Positions 26,307-35,743 of a stretch of 64,000 nt of DNA are shown here, in pieces. The notes beneath the pieces are model-generated. The model saw nothing but the letters and a program-made list of their open reading frames with translations, had not been told where the DNA came from and searched no databases. Location: positions 62,001-126,000 of the forward strand of contig VXMH01000076.1 in assembly GCA_009841235.1 (NCBI GenBank), in the 5' to 3' direction. How positions within the stretch are numbered: the stretch's first letter is position 1; each line of letters starts with the position of its first letter. The position numbers were made by a program, and so were the translations under genes. This DNA is from Caldilineaceae bacterium SB0661_bin_32. GTDB lineage: Bacteria; Chloroflexota; Anaerolineae; Caldilineales; Caldilineaceae.

Positions 26307-26351
26307 AGATCGCCGGCTGGGAAATACCGGCTAGATAGAAAGGTAGGCGCC

Positions 26352-27416
26352 ATGGACAAGGTGAGAATCGCGATCGTAGGATGCGGAAACATCTCGCAGC
26401 TCAACGTCCCCGGTTACCTGCAGCACCCTAACTGCGAGGTCGTCGCGCTGTGCGACAATGCCCCCGGCCGGGCCGAAGCTCGGGCGAAGCAGTGGGGCAT
26501 CTCGCCAAGGATCTACACGGACTACGAGCAGGTCCTCAACGACCCCAATGTCGATGCCGTCGAGCTACTGACGCCACCTCAACACCACGCGATCATGACG
26601 GTCGACGGTCTGAACGCCGGCAAGCACGTGTCCTGCCAGAAGCCGATGTGCACGTCTGTCGCGGAGGCGGACTTGATGGTAGCGGCGGCCAGGAGGGCCA
26701 AGACGAAGTTCCGGATGACCGAGAACTGCATCTATTACCCACCCATCCTCAAGGCCAAGGAGCTTCTCGACGCCGGAGCCATAGGCGAGCCGTCTCTGGT
26801 CCGGTTTCACACCGTAATCGGTGGACAGGCTGAGGGGAGCGTGGTGGACACAGACCCTGAAGCGTTCGTCTGGCGCAACGATCCCACGCTGAGCCCCTTG
26901 GGCATCGTGTTTGAAGACGGTGTGCACAAATTCGCGACCGCCATGAAGTGGGTCGGAGATATCGAGAAGGTCTTCGGGATTGTCGGCAAGACCCAGGAGC
27001 ACTTCATGGAGATGCCGTCGGCGCTCATCTGGAAGTTCGAAGGAATGGACTGTTTGGGGATGTGCGACTACGTCTACGCGCCGCACATGACGATTCGCAC
27101 GAAGTACTTCGCGGGCGACGACTACATGGAGATACACGGCTCTAAGGGCTCCATCCACGTGACGCGGTGCATTGCTGAACTGCTGGATTTTCCCCCAGTC
27201 CTGCTGATAAAAGGGACCGAGACGGAAGGCATCGAGGTTCCCTCGGACTTCATCGAGGGGTTCAACGGAGCTGCCAGCGACTTCATTGACAGCATCATCG
27301 AGGATAGACAGCCCGACCTCGACGCCGAGTTCGCCAAGAAGACGATCCAGGTGGCGATGGCCACCTACGAGGCGGCCAGGACGGAAGGTCCGGCTTATCC
27401 TAGGGCGATGGTCTAG
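26352..27416 (+). CDS. Gfo/Idh/MocA family oxidoreductase, tandem copy 2
   Basis: 354 aa, differing from copy 1 only at residue 5 (Arg instead of Lys) as far as I can see. The same AAAGGTAGGCGCC leader precedes the ATG, so both copies should be translated. Same motifs: GCGNISQ and CQKPMC. Intact reading frames in both copies argue against decay; gene-dosage increase or a very recent event are the simplest explanations. Converges with the 2-oxo acid dehydrogenase operon, 82 bp away. Confidence 0.9.
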   Translation: MDKVRIAIVGCGNISQLNVPGYLQHPNCEVVALCDNAPGRAEARAKQWGISPRIYTDYEQVLNDPNVDAVELLTPPQHHAIMTVDGLNAGKHVSCQKPMCTSVAEADLMVAAARRAKTKFRMTENCIYYPPILKAKELLDAGAIGEPSLVRFHTVIGGQAEGSVVDTDPEAFVWRNDPTLSPLGIVFEDGVHKFATAMKWVGDIEKVFGIVGKTQEHFMEMPSALIWKFEGMDCLGMCDYVYAPHMTIRTKYFAGDDYMEIHGSKGSIHVTRCIAELLDFPPVLLIKGTETEGIEVPSDFIEGFNGAASDFIDSIIEDRQPDLDAEFAKKTIQVAMATYEAARTEGPAYPRAMV

Positions 27417-27498
27417 AGGTCGCCGGCTGGATCAGGCGGGGTACGCGTAGATCCTCGGGAGGTATGAGATATGAAGTTCCCCTGCCTTACGGCTACAC

Positions 27499-28488
27499 CT
27501 ACCAGGCAATTACTCTTTGGACGGCCTCGTGGATATCGGCGGCATCAGGCAGGATGTATTCGGACATGCCTACGTTGTGTGCGATGGGCGCATCCCTGGC
27601 TCCAACGCGGCCGACCGGCGCGTCCAGGTACTCGAAACAGGCTTCACTGACGAGAGCCGCTATCTCCGCCGTCGGGCCCGCGGTCTTACAATCTTCAGCC
27701 ACGACGACGACCTTGTGAGTTTTGCGAACCGATTGGAATATCGTCTCCAAGTCCAATGGGGCCAGTGTACGCGGGTCAATCACCTCGACCGAAAGTCCTT
27801 GGTCGCGCAGTGTTCCCGCCACCTGGGTGGCCAGGCCAGCCATGTACCCAATTGCCACGACGGTCACGTCGTCGCCAGGGCACAGGACCCTCGCCTCGCC
27901 GAAGGGAATCTCGTACTCTTCCTCTGGTACCCTGCCCTTGACGTTGTAGAGCTTCTTGTGCTCAAGGAACAGAACGGGATTGTCATCCCGGATCGCGGTT
28001 TTGAGAAGACCTTTTGCATCGTACGGTGTCGAAGGAAGGACAACGTAAAGCCCTGGAATGTGCATGAACCAGCTGGTCCAGGTCTGGGAATGCTGCGGAC
28101 CGACACCCACCGCGCCGCAAGCAGCGCGCACGACAATAGGCACGCAGTACTGGCCCGCGGTCATGTAATGTGTCTTGGCGGCTGTATTGACCAACAGATC
28201 CATGGCCAGGGTGATAAAGTCTTCGAACATGATTTCAGCCACGGGGCGTGAGCCGGTCATCGCCGCCCCTACTGCGGCGCCGACAATGGTCTGCTCTATC
28301 ATGGGCGTGTCCAGGAGACGATCTCTAAAATCCTTCGCCAGGCCCTTGGTGACTTTGAAGGCGCCCTGGTATCCACCCGGACCGCCGTAAATGTCTTGAC
28401 CGATGATGAAAACGCCCTCTTCGCGCCCCATCTCTTCTTGCAGCGCCTCGTTAAGGGCATCTCTGAAGGTAATCTCACGGGTAGTCAT
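27499..28488 (-). CDS. 2-oxo acid dehydrogenase E1 component, beta subunit
   Basis: 329 aa transketolase-like pyrimidine-binding protein. Seen: ITFRDALNEALQEEMGRE with the conserved Glu, FIIGQDIYGGPGGYQGAFKVT, RVLDTP-like RLLDTPMIEQTIVGAAVG, and a C-terminal transketolase_C domain (VEVIDPRTLAPLD, VVVAEDC). Together with E1alpha it decarboxylates a 2-oxo acid with ThDP and reductively acylates the E2 lipoyl group. GAGGTGG overlaps the end of E1alpha, so translation is coupled. Pyruvate, acetoin or branched-chain keto acid cannot be distinguished by eye. Confidence 0.92.
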   Translation of the reverse strand: MTTREITFRDALNEALQEEMGREEGVFIIGQDIYGGPGGYQGAFKVTKGLAKDFRDRLLDTPMIEQTIVGAAVGAAMTGSRPVAEIMFEDFITLAMDLLVNTAAKTHYMTAGQYCVPIVVRAACGAVGVGPQHSQTWTSWFMHIPGLYVVLPSTPYDAKGLLKTAIRDDNPVLFLEHKKLYNVKGRVPEEEYEIPFGEARVLCPGDDVTVVAIGYMAGLATQVAGTLRDQGLSVEVIDPRTLAPLDLETIFQSVRKTHKVVVVAEDCKTAGPTAEIAALVSEACFEYLDAPVGRVGARDAPIAHNVGMSEYILPDAADIHEAVQRVIAW

Positions 28489-28490
28489 AG

Positions 28491-29465
28491 CTATTCCACC
28501 TCACTTGAGCGGAAGACGAACTCCACGCCCGCTTCAGGCGGAGGCTCAGGACTACTCAACGCAAATTCCTCTGCCTCATCTACCTGCTGCCGGACCCCGT
28601 CTGCTATTTGTGTTATGCGCTTTTCATCCAAAATACCTCGCTCGCGTAACCTTTGCTCGAACTGGGTGATCGGATCGCGTTTTGACCACGCGTCGAGCTC
28701 CTCCTGAGGCCTGTAGGGATTTGTATCGAAAGTCGAGTGTCCTCCCTGCCTATAAGTCTTGCATTCGATTAGGGTGGGCCCCCCACCGGCCAACGCACGC
28801 TCGCGCGCCTCGCGCACGGTTTCGTACACAGCCATGACATCATTGCCATCAACAACGTGGCCAGGCATGTTATAGGCGCAGGCCCGGTCTGCCACGTTCG
28901 CTATGGCCGATGCCTCGGCAAAGCTCGTCGACATAGCATACTGGTTGTTGACACATACCCACACGACAGGGAGATGCCAGATTGCAGATAAGTTCAGGGC
29001 CTCATGAAACGTGCCCATTAGTGAAGCACCATCACCAAACATGGCCAGGACGATACGCCCGGTATTGGCACGCTTCTGCGTGAGCGCTGCACCGACCGCA
29101 ACCGGATAGGCGGCCGAAAGGACCGCCTGCACGCCGAGGTTGTTGGAAGCGGCATCTGCTATGTGAACGCTCCCACCACGACCACCACAGTAACCCGTTG
29201 CCCGGCCCAAAATCTCGGCCATCAACCGCCCGGGATCGGCGCCCTTAATGATGTCGGCCACGTGTCCGCGGTGGGTGGGGATGATATAATCCTTGTGGGT
29301 CAATGCCAAGCAGGCGCCGACATGGGTAGCTTCCTCGCCTATTCCCGTGTGAAAGGCGCCCGGTATGAGCCCCTTGTGAGTAAGCTGCTCGGCACTTTGC
29401 TCGAACAAGCGGCCCAATACCATATATCGGTACATCTGCAACATCAATTCCTCGCTTATTGTCAT
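28491..29465 (-). CDS. 2-oxo acid dehydrogenase E1 component, alpha subunit
   Basis: 324 aa from the ATG at 29465 (AAGGAG is 8 bases upstream; the in-frame GTG at 29471 is too close to it). ThDP/Mg motif GDGASLMGTFHEALNLS with NNQYAMST, and the phosphorylation-loop region YRQGGHSTFD. Located 45 bp after the E2 gene and 2 bp before E1beta. Substrate likely a small 2-oxo acid; the acetoin dehydrogenase alpha subunit is a close alternative in this family. Confidence 0.92.
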   Translation of the reverse strand: MTISEELMLQMYRYMVLGRLFEQSAEQLTHKGLIPGAFHTGIGEEATHVGACLALTHKDYIIPTHRGHVADIIKGADPGRLMAEILGRATGYCGGRGGSVHIADAASNNLGVQAVLSAAYPVAVGAALTQKRANTGRIVLAMFGDGASLMGTFHEALNLSAIWHLPVVWVCVNNQYAMSTSFAEASAIANVADRACAYNMPGHVVDGNDVMAVYETVREARERALAGGGPTLIECKTYRQGGHSTFDTNPYRPQEELDAWSKRDPITQFEQRLRERGILDEKRITQIADGVRQQVDEAEEFALSSPEPPPEAGVEFVFRSSEVE

Positions 29466-29510
29466 AGTCACAGCTCCTTATGGTCGCGATGCTGCGGTCA
29501 GCCTTCGTCG

Positions 29511-30707
29511 TTAGCCAAGAACGGACCGAGGACTCTCCATTAGCTCTTTGAGCCGCTGCAGGAACGCCGCCGCAGCCACCCCGTCCACCACACGGTGGTC
29601 AAAGGTCACGGTGATCAGAGTCACAGGAATGGTCCCCGGTTGACCATCTTTCAGCACCAACTGGGCTCGCTTTGCACCAATGGCCAAAATACCACTCTGG
29701 GGTGGGTTAAGCAGCGGGATCGACAACGTGATGCCAAGCATGCCCACATTGGTTATCGTGAACGTCCCGCCCTCCAGGTCTTGAGGGCGCAGTCGGTTAC
29801 CCATTGTGGCTCGCCGCAAACGGACGATCTCACTGGCTATCTCTGCCAGCGAGAGTTGGTTGGCGCCCCGCACGACAGGTACGACCAGTCCCCGGTCAGA
29901 AGCCATCGCCACACCCAAGTTGATCGTGCGGTAAAGACGAATACCTTTATCCGTCCAGGTCGCGTTCAATGTGGGGCAGCTTTCCAGCGCAAGGGCGACC
30001 AATAGTGCCAGCATGTGGGTAAAGGACAGGCGGAACCCGTGGGATGCTTCCCAGTCGGCCGAAAGCTCGTTTCTCAAAAGTTCCAGGCTAGTTAGATTCA
30101 CCTCACAGGCGGCGGCAGCCTGTGGTATAGCCGCGGCCTGACTCAGGTGTGAGGCCATAGCACGCTGTAATGGCGTAGGCTTAATCAGCTCGAATTCAGC
30201 GTCACCGGCAGCTTCTGGCCCGTCTGTGCCCATTGCCGTGCCGCGGGCATCAGCGTACGCCCTTACGTCCGCCTCGCGTATTCGCTTTTGCCCAACATGC
30301 TTTTGCACATCCTCCAAGTCAATACCGAATTCGCGTGCCAGGCGCTTGGCCACGGGGGACGCAGCCACTGCCTCCGGATCTCTAGAGGTGACAGTAATGT
30401 CCCGGGGAGAGCTGACTGCTTCTTGCTCCTTGGGCGGGTGCAACGCCTCGGCATCGGGGATGGCGTCGCCGGGGGCGCCGATCCACGCGACGGCGGCGCC
30501 AACAGGGACAGTCGCGTCGGTAGGCACCAGCACTCTCAGGAGTATACCGGCCTCCTCTGCCTGCACCTCGATGGAGGCCTTGTCGGTTTCCACAACGAAG
30601 AGCGCTTGACCGGCGGCAACCGCATTCCCTTCTTCGCAAAGCCACTCTACGATGCGGCCCTCCTCCATTTCGTATGTAAGCTTGGGTAGAATGACTTGAG
30701 TAGCCAC
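29511..30707 (-). CDS. dihydrolipoamide acyltransferase (E2) of a 2-oxo acid dehydrogenase
   Basis: 398 aa from the GTG at 30707, where GGGAGG lies just upstream and the sequence starts at the lipoyl domain (VATQVILPKLTYEM). One lipoyl domain with Lys43 in ETDKASIEV, a peripheral-subunit-binding domain (SPVAKRLAREFGIDLEDV), and a catalytic acyltransferase domain ending in FDHRVVDG with the active His and Asp. It is first in the operon, before E1alpha and E1beta, which is not the commonest order. No E3 (lipoamide dehydrogenase) gene is in the window. Confidence 0.92.
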   Translation of the reverse strand: MATQVILPKLTYEMEEGRIVEWLCEEGNAVAAGQALFVVETDKASIEVQAEEAGILLRVLVPTDATVPVGAAVAWIGAPGDAIPDAEALHPPKEQEAVSSPRDITVTSRDPEAVAASPVAKRLAREFGIDLEDVQKHVGQKRIREADVRAYADARGTAMGTDGPEAAGDAEFELIKPTPLQRAMASHLSQAAAIPQAAAACEVNLTSLELLRNELSADWEASHGFRLSFTHMLALLVALALESCPTLNATWTDKGIRLYRTINLGVAMASDRGLVVPVVRGANQLSLAEIASEIVRLRRATMGNRLRPQDLEGGTFTITNVGMLGITLSIPLLNPPQSGILAIGAKRAQLVLKDGQPGTIPVTLITVTFDHRVVDGVAAAAFLQRLKELMESPRSVLG

Positions 30708-30914
30708 AGTACCTCCCAATCCCCCGACGCGCAGCCGCTGCGCTTTCAAATCCAAATGCAACTAGAGCATAAACTTGCGAGTAGTCAAGCAGGTGAAAAT
30801 CAGAGCACGAGGCATTTGCATCATGATATGGGGCGTCTTTTCAATAATAGCCCAATTTACTTGGGAAGTGACTGTAAAACCCAACTTTGGAGGTGTTTTC
30901 TGCAGCGACTACGT
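30708..30914 (-). other. about 200-nt leader of the E2 operon
   Basis: If the promoter at 30915-30942 is right, this is an unusually long untranslated leader. It holds a small stem CCCAA/TTGGG (30851-30865) but no riboswitch or leader peptide that I recognise. Confidence 0.35.
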
Positions 30915-30942
30915 ATTATAATATAAACTTGTGTTCTGTCAA
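30915..30942 (-). promoter_or_regulatory. consensus sigma-70 promoter of the 2-oxo acid dehydrogenase operon
   Basis: On the - strand: TTGACA (30942-30937), 16-bp spacer, TATAAT (30920-30915), both perfect matches. Transcription would start near 30908. Confidence 0.75.
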
Positions 30943-31148
30943 GCTCGGCTGGATCTGTTACGCCCACTTTCATGACGTGGTTTGGTCCGGGACCGCGTAG
31001 AAGTATACCCGACGGAACTGGCGTAGCACCAAACTGTAGCTACAGAGCCCATAGCAGCGGAGACTGAGGCCCAGTACTTAACGCGAGCCAGGATCGAGAG
31101 TGTTAGTGTTGACATGACATGAACAGTTCCTGGGACAAGGGACGGATC

Positions 31149-31430
31149 GTGAAAGAGAAGTATAAGATTTACATTTTTTCTGTGCTGAGTCACGGTGTTG
31201 CCGTAGGCATCGCGTATCTGATCATTCACCTGATACAACTCGCTAGGCCTGAGCTTGGCCCTCGCTTAAGCGGTCCCTCCTGGCTGATATACTCTTTCCT
31301 CACCTATTGGGGGACCGGAATTATTGTGGTTCCATTCTTGAACCCCTACGAGCCATCTTGCCGATATTTCCTTAAGGGCGAGAGGGGCAATGGGCATAAG
31401 AAACAGAAGGCAGTGCGCCCCGATCAATAA
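31149..31430 (+). CDS. small hypothetical membrane protein
   Basis: 93 aa from a GTG with AAGGGACGG upstream; an in-frame ATG at 31119 would add ten residues but has no Shine-Dalgarno. Two hydrophobic segments are visible: YIFSVLSHGVAVGIAYLIIH and LIYSFLTYWGTGIIVVPFL, followed by a basic C-terminus (GERGNGHKKQKAV). No family recognised. It stands alone in a gene-poor stretch, so it may be spurious. Confidence 0.35.
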   Translation: MKEKYKIYIFSVLSHGVAVGIAYLIIHLIQLARPELGPRLSGPSWLIYSFLTYWGTGIIVVPFLNPYEPSCRYFLKGERGNGHKKQKAVRPDQ

Positions 31431-31880
31431 CGTCTGATCCTCACGGCAAGGATCCTCGAATACTCTTCTACATCTCCAGGCCCAACTGTCCCAACCCCGC
31501 GAGACCTCCAAGTTAACCCACAACTTTCAGAAGCCTCGTCATTGACTTTCTGATCAGCTTATCCAGTCCGTGCGTTCGCAACTTGAAAAGCAGGATGTCC
31601 ATGCTGAAGTAGAGATGGATGTCAGGCATCGTCCAAGGTGATAGGTTGCTCTCGAGCCTGGCTTACGCTGGCAGGTGTTCAAGAGCGCAGAGGGGCGATT
31701 ATGGAAAAGCCCCAACTCCTCAGATCCCTATAGCGTCCGTCGCTGCCGCGTTGGCGCTGATCTTGTTTCTTGTTTTCTTGTCTTGATCCCAAATCGTCTG
31801 CTAGGGGAGGCACAAGGCCTGCCCCTGCCTGGGGTGTTGGGGGCAAGCGGATGGACGGCAGGTTGAGACATCAAGTGGGA

Positions 31881-32041
31881 GGGCAGACGCTGTTGGCCTG
31901 ACATGTTGCTGGGAAAGAATGAACGCGGTCGCTGGCGAGGGCGCCCACAAGGGGTGCCCCTACGGGTGTTTGCGGAGTGGGGGGGCAGACAGGGTTGGCT
32001 AGACACGTTGCTGGGGAAGAATGAGCACGGTGGCTGGCAAG
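31881..32041. repeat. imperfect 59-bp direct repeat, two copies
   Basis: GGGCAGAC starts each copy (31881 and 31983); GTTGCTGG, AAGAATGA and GGCTGGC-like blocks match in register, roughly four bases in five. Reads as decayed duplicated intergenic sequence. Confidence 0.5.
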
Positions 32042-32051
32042 AGGGGGGCGT

Positions 32052-32072
32052 TGCGGGGGGAATCCCCCCGCA
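32052..32072. terminator. GC-rich hairpin after the sugar permease gene
   Basis: TGCGGGGGGA and TCCCCCCGCA are exact complements around one A. It lies 64 bp past the stop of the - strand permease gene at 32136, so it could end that transcript, though no T-tract follows. Confidence 0.4.
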
Positions 32073-32135
32073 CAAGGGAGGACCGAAGGCCCGAGCGCCC
32101 CAGAAAGGCGAAGAGAGAGTGATGAGGAGTTAGGG

Positions 32136-33011
32136 CTAACCCTTCAGGCCGCTGATGGCGATGCCCTGGATGAAGTAGCGTTGGGCGACGAAGAAGACGA
32201 AGATGACGGGAATGATCATCATGGTGGAGGCGGCCATGAGGAGGTCCCAGCGGGTGCGGCCGGCGAAGGCGGTGCGGAACATGGCGAGGCCGAGGGCGAC
32301 TGTGAATTTGTTGGGGTCTTTGGCGAGGTAGAGGAGGGGGCCCATGAAGTCGTTCCAGGTGCCGATGAAGGTGAAGATCGCGATGGTGGCGAGGGCAGGT
32401 TTGGCGAGGGGGAGCATGATGCGCCAGTAGATGGTGATTTCGCTGGCGCCGTCGATGTAGGCGGCGTCGGCGAGCTCGGCGGGGAGCGTGCGGAAGAACT
32501 GGCGCAGGAGGAAGATGTTGAAGGCGCCGCCGCCGAAGAAGAAGGGCACGGTGAGGGGCAAAATGGTGTTGACCCAGCCGATGCGGCTGAAGATGACGAA
32601 CTGGGGGATCATGGTGACGATGCCGGGCAGCATGACGGTGGCGAGCAGGATGGCGAACCAGACGTTGCGGCCGGGAAAGTCGATGCGGGCGAAGCCGTAG
32701 GCGCAGAAAGAGGCCGAGACAAGGACTGCGATCTCGTTCAACAGCAGGATTACTATCGTGTTGCGGAGATAGAGGCCGAAAGGTCTGGTTGTCCAGGCGT
32801 CAATATAGTTGCTGAACTGCGGGGGATCGGGGATCCATTCGGGCGGATAGCGAAAGACGCCCAGCTCCGTTTTGAGGGAGCTGGACAGCAGCCAGAGAAA
32901 GGGCAGGATCATAACAACGGCGCCGACGAGCAGAGTGGTCCAGACGAAGGTCCGCCAGAAGCGTTCGTTGTCCAGGAGCTGAGTTGCGGTTGTACGTGTT
33001 GATGCGCTCAT
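32136..33011 (-). CDS. sugar ABC transporter permease, MalG/CUT1 type
   Basis: 291 aa from the ATG at 33011; the frame is open upstream but without family similarity and overlapping the preceding gene. First span [24 protein letters not shown], ending the N-terminal loop with [15 protein letters not shown], the EAA loop [26 protein letters not shown], and C-terminal [15 protein letters not shown]. Partner of the MalF-type gene 33091-34014. No ATPase (MsmX/UgpC) is adjacent; CUT1 systems often share one encoded elsewhere. Confidence 0.93.
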   Translation of the reverse strand: MSASTRTTATQLLDNERFWRTFVWTTLLVGAVVMILPFLWLLSSSLKTELGVFRYPPEWIPDPPQFSNYIDAWTTRPFGLYLRNTIVILLLNEIAVLVSASFCAYGFARIDFPGRNVWFAILLATVMLPGIVTMIPQFVIFSRIGWVNTILPLTVPFFFGGGAFNIFLLRQFFRTLPAELADAAYIDGASEITIYWRIMLPLAKPALATIAIFTFIGTWNDFMGPLLYLAKDPNKFTVALGLAMFRTAFAGRTRWDLLMAASTMMIIPVIFVFFVAQRYFIQGIAISGLKG

Positions 33012-33090
33012 CAGGGTTCCATTGCTTGTTGCGCCGCTTTCGGTTCGGAGTACGGCCCGTCTGGTTCTGGCGGACGGCGAACGCGGACTG

Positions 33091-34014
33091 TTAGCTGCCG
33101 ACGTCTTCGTAGTAGACATAGCGGCCGACGTATTTGAAGACGAGCAGGGTGAATGCAAAGATGAGGAAGAAGAGGACCCACGCTAGCAGGGAGGCGTAGC
33201 CCATATCGAAATACTGCAGGCCGTTGCGATAGATGTAAAGGACATAGAAGAGAGTGGCGTGCTGCGGGCCGCCGCCGGTAATGAGGAAGCCGGCGGTGAA
33301 TATCTGGAAGGAGCCGATGATGCCGATGATGAGGTTGAAAAATATCACGGGCGACATGAGCGGGATGGTCACATTGATGAGGCTGGCCCAGCGGCCGGCG
33401 CCGTCGATTTCGGCGGCCTCGTAGAGGGACTGGGGGATGCCCTGGAGGCCGGCGAGGTAGATGACCATGGTGGCGCCGAGGGCCCAGAGGCTCATGAGGA
33501 TAATGGCGGGCATGGCCCAGTCGGGCTCCTGGAGCCAGGCGATTTTGGGGAGGCCGATGGCGTCCAGGAGGGCGTTGAGAAGGCCGAATTCGGTATTGAG
33601 AACGAAGCTCCACAGGACAGCGTTGGCGACGGCGGGGACGATGCTGGGCAGGTAGTAGATGGTACGGAAAACGGCGATGCTGCGGGTCTTGAAGTTCATG
33701 AGGAGGGCGAGGAAGAAGCTCAGAACCAGACCGACGGGCACGGAGACGAGGGAGAAGTAGGCGGTCACCTTGAGGGACTGGTAGAAGAGGTCGTCGGCGA
33801 ACATTTTTTTGAAGTTGCCGAGGCCGATGAAGAAGGGGGGGCGGATCATGTTCCAGTCGAACATGGTGAGCCAGGCGGCGACGAGGGCGGGGCCGACAAA
33901 GAAGAGGAAGAAGCCAAGGATAAAGGGGGAGATGAAGAAATAGCCTGTGAGTGTGCGGCGCGCGCGGCGGGTGCGGGGCCAGGGCAATCTTGTTCTGTGC
34001 GCTTCTACTGCCAT
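33091..34014 (-). CDS. sugar ABC transporter permease, MalF/CUT1 type
   Basis: 307 aa: [20 protein letters not shown] first span, six spans in total, and the EAA loop [24 protein letters not shown]. Lies between the binding-protein gene (168 bp upstream) and the MalG-type gene. The operon order binding protein - MalF - MalG is typical of CUT1 importers for oligosaccharides or glycerol-phosphate-type solutes. Specificity unknown. Confidence 0.93.
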   Translation of the reverse strand: MAVEAHRTRLPWPRTRRARRTLTGYFFISPFILGFFLFFVGPALVAAWLTMFDWNMIRPPFFIGLGNFKKMFADDLFYQSLKVTAYFSLVSVPVGLVLSFFLALLMNFKTRSIAVFRTIYYLPSIVPAVANAVLWSFVLNTEFGLLNALLDAIGLPKIAWLQEPDWAMPAIILMSLWALGATMVIYLAGLQGIPQSLYEAAEIDGAGRWASLINVTIPLMSPVIFFNLIIGIIGSFQIFTAGFLITGGGPQHATLFYVLYIYRNGLQYFDMGYASLLAWVLFFLIFAFTLLVFKYVGRYVYYEDVGS

Positions 34015-34181
34015 GAGGACACTCCGCGAAGCCAGCTACAGGCGCCCCTGGGGGCGTAACGGGGCTGCCTGCAGCCAGCTCTGCTGCATATCGTACGGGG
34101 CAGGAAGGCGGCTGGGAGGCGTGAAGGACGCCTGCGCTGTTCTGCCCCATTTCCACTGAACTTGCCGAGGAAGGGCGCCGG

Positions 34182-35585
34182 CTAGGACGTTGGGCGCGCC
34201 TGTTCGGTCTCCATGATCTGGTTGGCTTCGGCTACGGCCGCGGGCAGTACGTCCTCCGCCCGCGCTTCGCCGTTGAAGATCTGACTGAAGACCGGGTTGA
34301 GGGCAGTTTCGGCGGCCTTTACGTATCCGACCGGCATGGTGAGGTAGTGGCCGTAGTTAGGCGCGTACTCGGTGACGATCAGTTCGTAGCCGGGCGGATG
34401 CTCGGGCGCCACACACCAGTCGGCGATCGACTCTTCGGTCATGAGCGCATTCTGGCTGGGCAGCCAGAGGCCGGAGCGGCAGTAGCGCTCCTGGTACCAG
34501 GGTGAGGAGAGGAAGCGGATCAGCTCCCAGGCCTCGTCCGGGTTCTCGGCGTCTTTGACGACGGTGACGAGATGGGCCTGCATGTCGGTGCCGGGGCGCT
34601 GCATCGCGGGCAGGACGGCGGTGCCGATGCCGCCTTCGATGCTCCAGCTCCAGGAGAGGGCCCAGGAGCCGTCCACCTGGAGGGCGACCTTTTTGGTTTC
34701 GAGGAGCTGGGTGCCGCCCATGCCGAGGGCCTGCAGGGCCTCGGTGCGGGGCATTACGCCGTGGGCGATGCGGAGGTCTGCGATGTTCTGCAGCGCCTGA
34801 ACTGCTTCGGGGCTGTTGAGGACGATTTTTTCGGATTCGGCGTCGATCCAGTCTGAGCCGTTGGACTGGACGGCGGCATGAAGAGGGATCCACCAGGTGG
34901 GCCAGTTGACGCCCCAGCGTTCCATATTGTCGGCGTCGAAGTCGGCGTCGCCGGGGTGGTTGCCGTTGACGTCGACGGTCAGTTCGGTGGCGATGGCGAG
35001 GAAGTCGTCCCAGCCCCAGGCCTCTTCAGGGTCGTTGCTGGGGGGTTCCACGCCGAGTTCCTCAAAGAGGGAGACGTTGTAGTAGAAGTGGGGCGCGACC
35101 CAGCAGGAGCCGATGCCGTAGCTTTCGCCCTGGTAGACCTGGCGGTCGTCTTCCTGGGGCTGGATCCAGTAGTCGGGGGCGGAGAATTCGGGATCGGCTT
35201 CGATGTAGGAGGTGATCGGGAGGAGGAGTCCCAAGTGGGCGAAGGTACGGTAGACGTCGCTCTCGACGCGGGAGGTGTCGGGCGGTGTGCCGGCCACGAC
35301 CAGGGCCATGAGCTGCTCAAGGCGGGATGTGCCCTGGGCCTGCTGCACCAGAACCCACTCGATGTTCGGATTTTCGTCGTGGAAGAGCTCCTGCTCCTCG
35401 GGAATGAGATCGGGGCTGCCGGGCATGCCGAGGAACTCGATCTGGACCCGTTCGGCGGCCGGTTGTTCTTCACTCATCTCGCCAGTCGCCGCCGGCGCGG
35501 CCGGCTGACAGGCGGCAAGAGCTGCCGTGCCGAGGGCGGCGCCGGAGAAGTGCAGGAATCGTCGTCGGCTGAGGTGCTGGTTCAT
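34182..35585 (-). CDS. extracellular solute-binding lipoprotein, family 1 (sugar type)
   Basis: 467 aa. The N-terminus combines a twin-arginine-like SRRRFLHFSG and a lipobox AALAAC at about residue 26, so it may be a Tat-exported lipoprotein. The mature protein has the SBP_bac_1 fold: DLIPEEQELFHDENPNIEW, LMALVVAGTPPDTSRVES, DGSWALSWSW, and ENPDEAWELIRFLSSPWYQ. AAGGAGA lies 8 bases before the ATG at 35585. It begins the CUT1 operon. Its Trp-rich binding region suggests a saccharide ligand, but none can be named. Confidence 0.93.
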   Translation of the reverse strand: MNQHLSRRRFLHFSGAALGTAALAACQPAAPAATGEMSEEQPAAERVQIEFLGMPGSPDLIPEEQELFHDENPNIEWVLVQQAQGTSRLEQLMALVVAGTPPDTSRVESDVYRTFAHLGLLLPITSYIEADPEFSAPDYWIQPQEDDRQVYQGESYGIGSCWVAPHFYYNVSLFEELGVEPPSNDPEEAWGWDDFLAIATELTVDVNGNHPGDADFDADNMERWGVNWPTWWIPLHAAVQSNGSDWIDAESEKIVLNSPEAVQALQNIADLRIAHGVMPRTEALQALGMGGTQLLETKKVALQVDGSWALSWSWSIEGGIGTAVLPAMQRPGTDMQAHLVTVVKDAENPDEAWELIRFLSSPWYQERYCRSGLWLPSQNALMTEESIADWCVAPEHPPGYELIVTEYAPNYGHYLTMPVGYVKAAETALNPVFSQIFNGEARAEDVLPAAVAEANQIMETEQARPTS

Positions 35586-35662
35586 TGATCGTCTCCTTGC
35601 TAACTGCTGAGTTGATTCGACTGTGATGAGAGATTGGCGTGTCAGGCTGGGGTTGCGCTGGG

Positions 35663-35668
35663 ATTATA
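35663..35668 (-). promoter_or_regulatory. -10 box upstream of the CUT1 operon
   Basis: TATAAT on the - strand 78 bp upstream of the ATG; TGTGGA 17 bp further up is a poor -35 box. Plausible but incomplete promoter. Confidence 0.4.
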
Positions 35669-35743
35669 CAACATTTGAAGGCCCGTCCACAAGGCGATTG
35701 AGAACCGTCGGCAGGGCAGGCGAGGAGAGAGAGTGGAGAGGAG

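Larger units (their letters stand above)
25207..27434. repeat. 1,110-bp tandem duplication carrying two Gfo/Idh/MocA genes
   Basis: The two copies lie 1,110 bp apart, start to start. By eye I see three base differences in the 1,065-bp coding part (25255/26365, 26246/27356, 26291/27401), only the first changing an amino acid (Lys5 to Arg). Similarity fades within about 35 bp upstream and 20 bp downstream. Either a recent duplication or an assembly artefact. Confidence 0.9.
31431..32135. other. gene-poor stretch with repeats
   Basis: About 700 bp without a supportable gene. Contains two dispersed hairpin elements (about 31804-31831 and 31938-31968), an imperfect 59-bp direct repeat (31881-31939 and 31983-32041, offset 102 bp, both containing GTTGCTGG and AAGAATGA) and a GC-rich hairpin at 32052-32072. 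Confidence 0.5.

Noticed and set aside
31881-32041. CRISPR-like repeat array
   Set aside because: Only two imperfect 59-bp copies; no regular short repeats and no cas genes.
33011-34156. 381-codon - strand frame overlapping the MalF-type permease in another frame
   Set aside because: Arg/Pro/His-rich translation typical of an out-of-frame reading of a high-GC gene.
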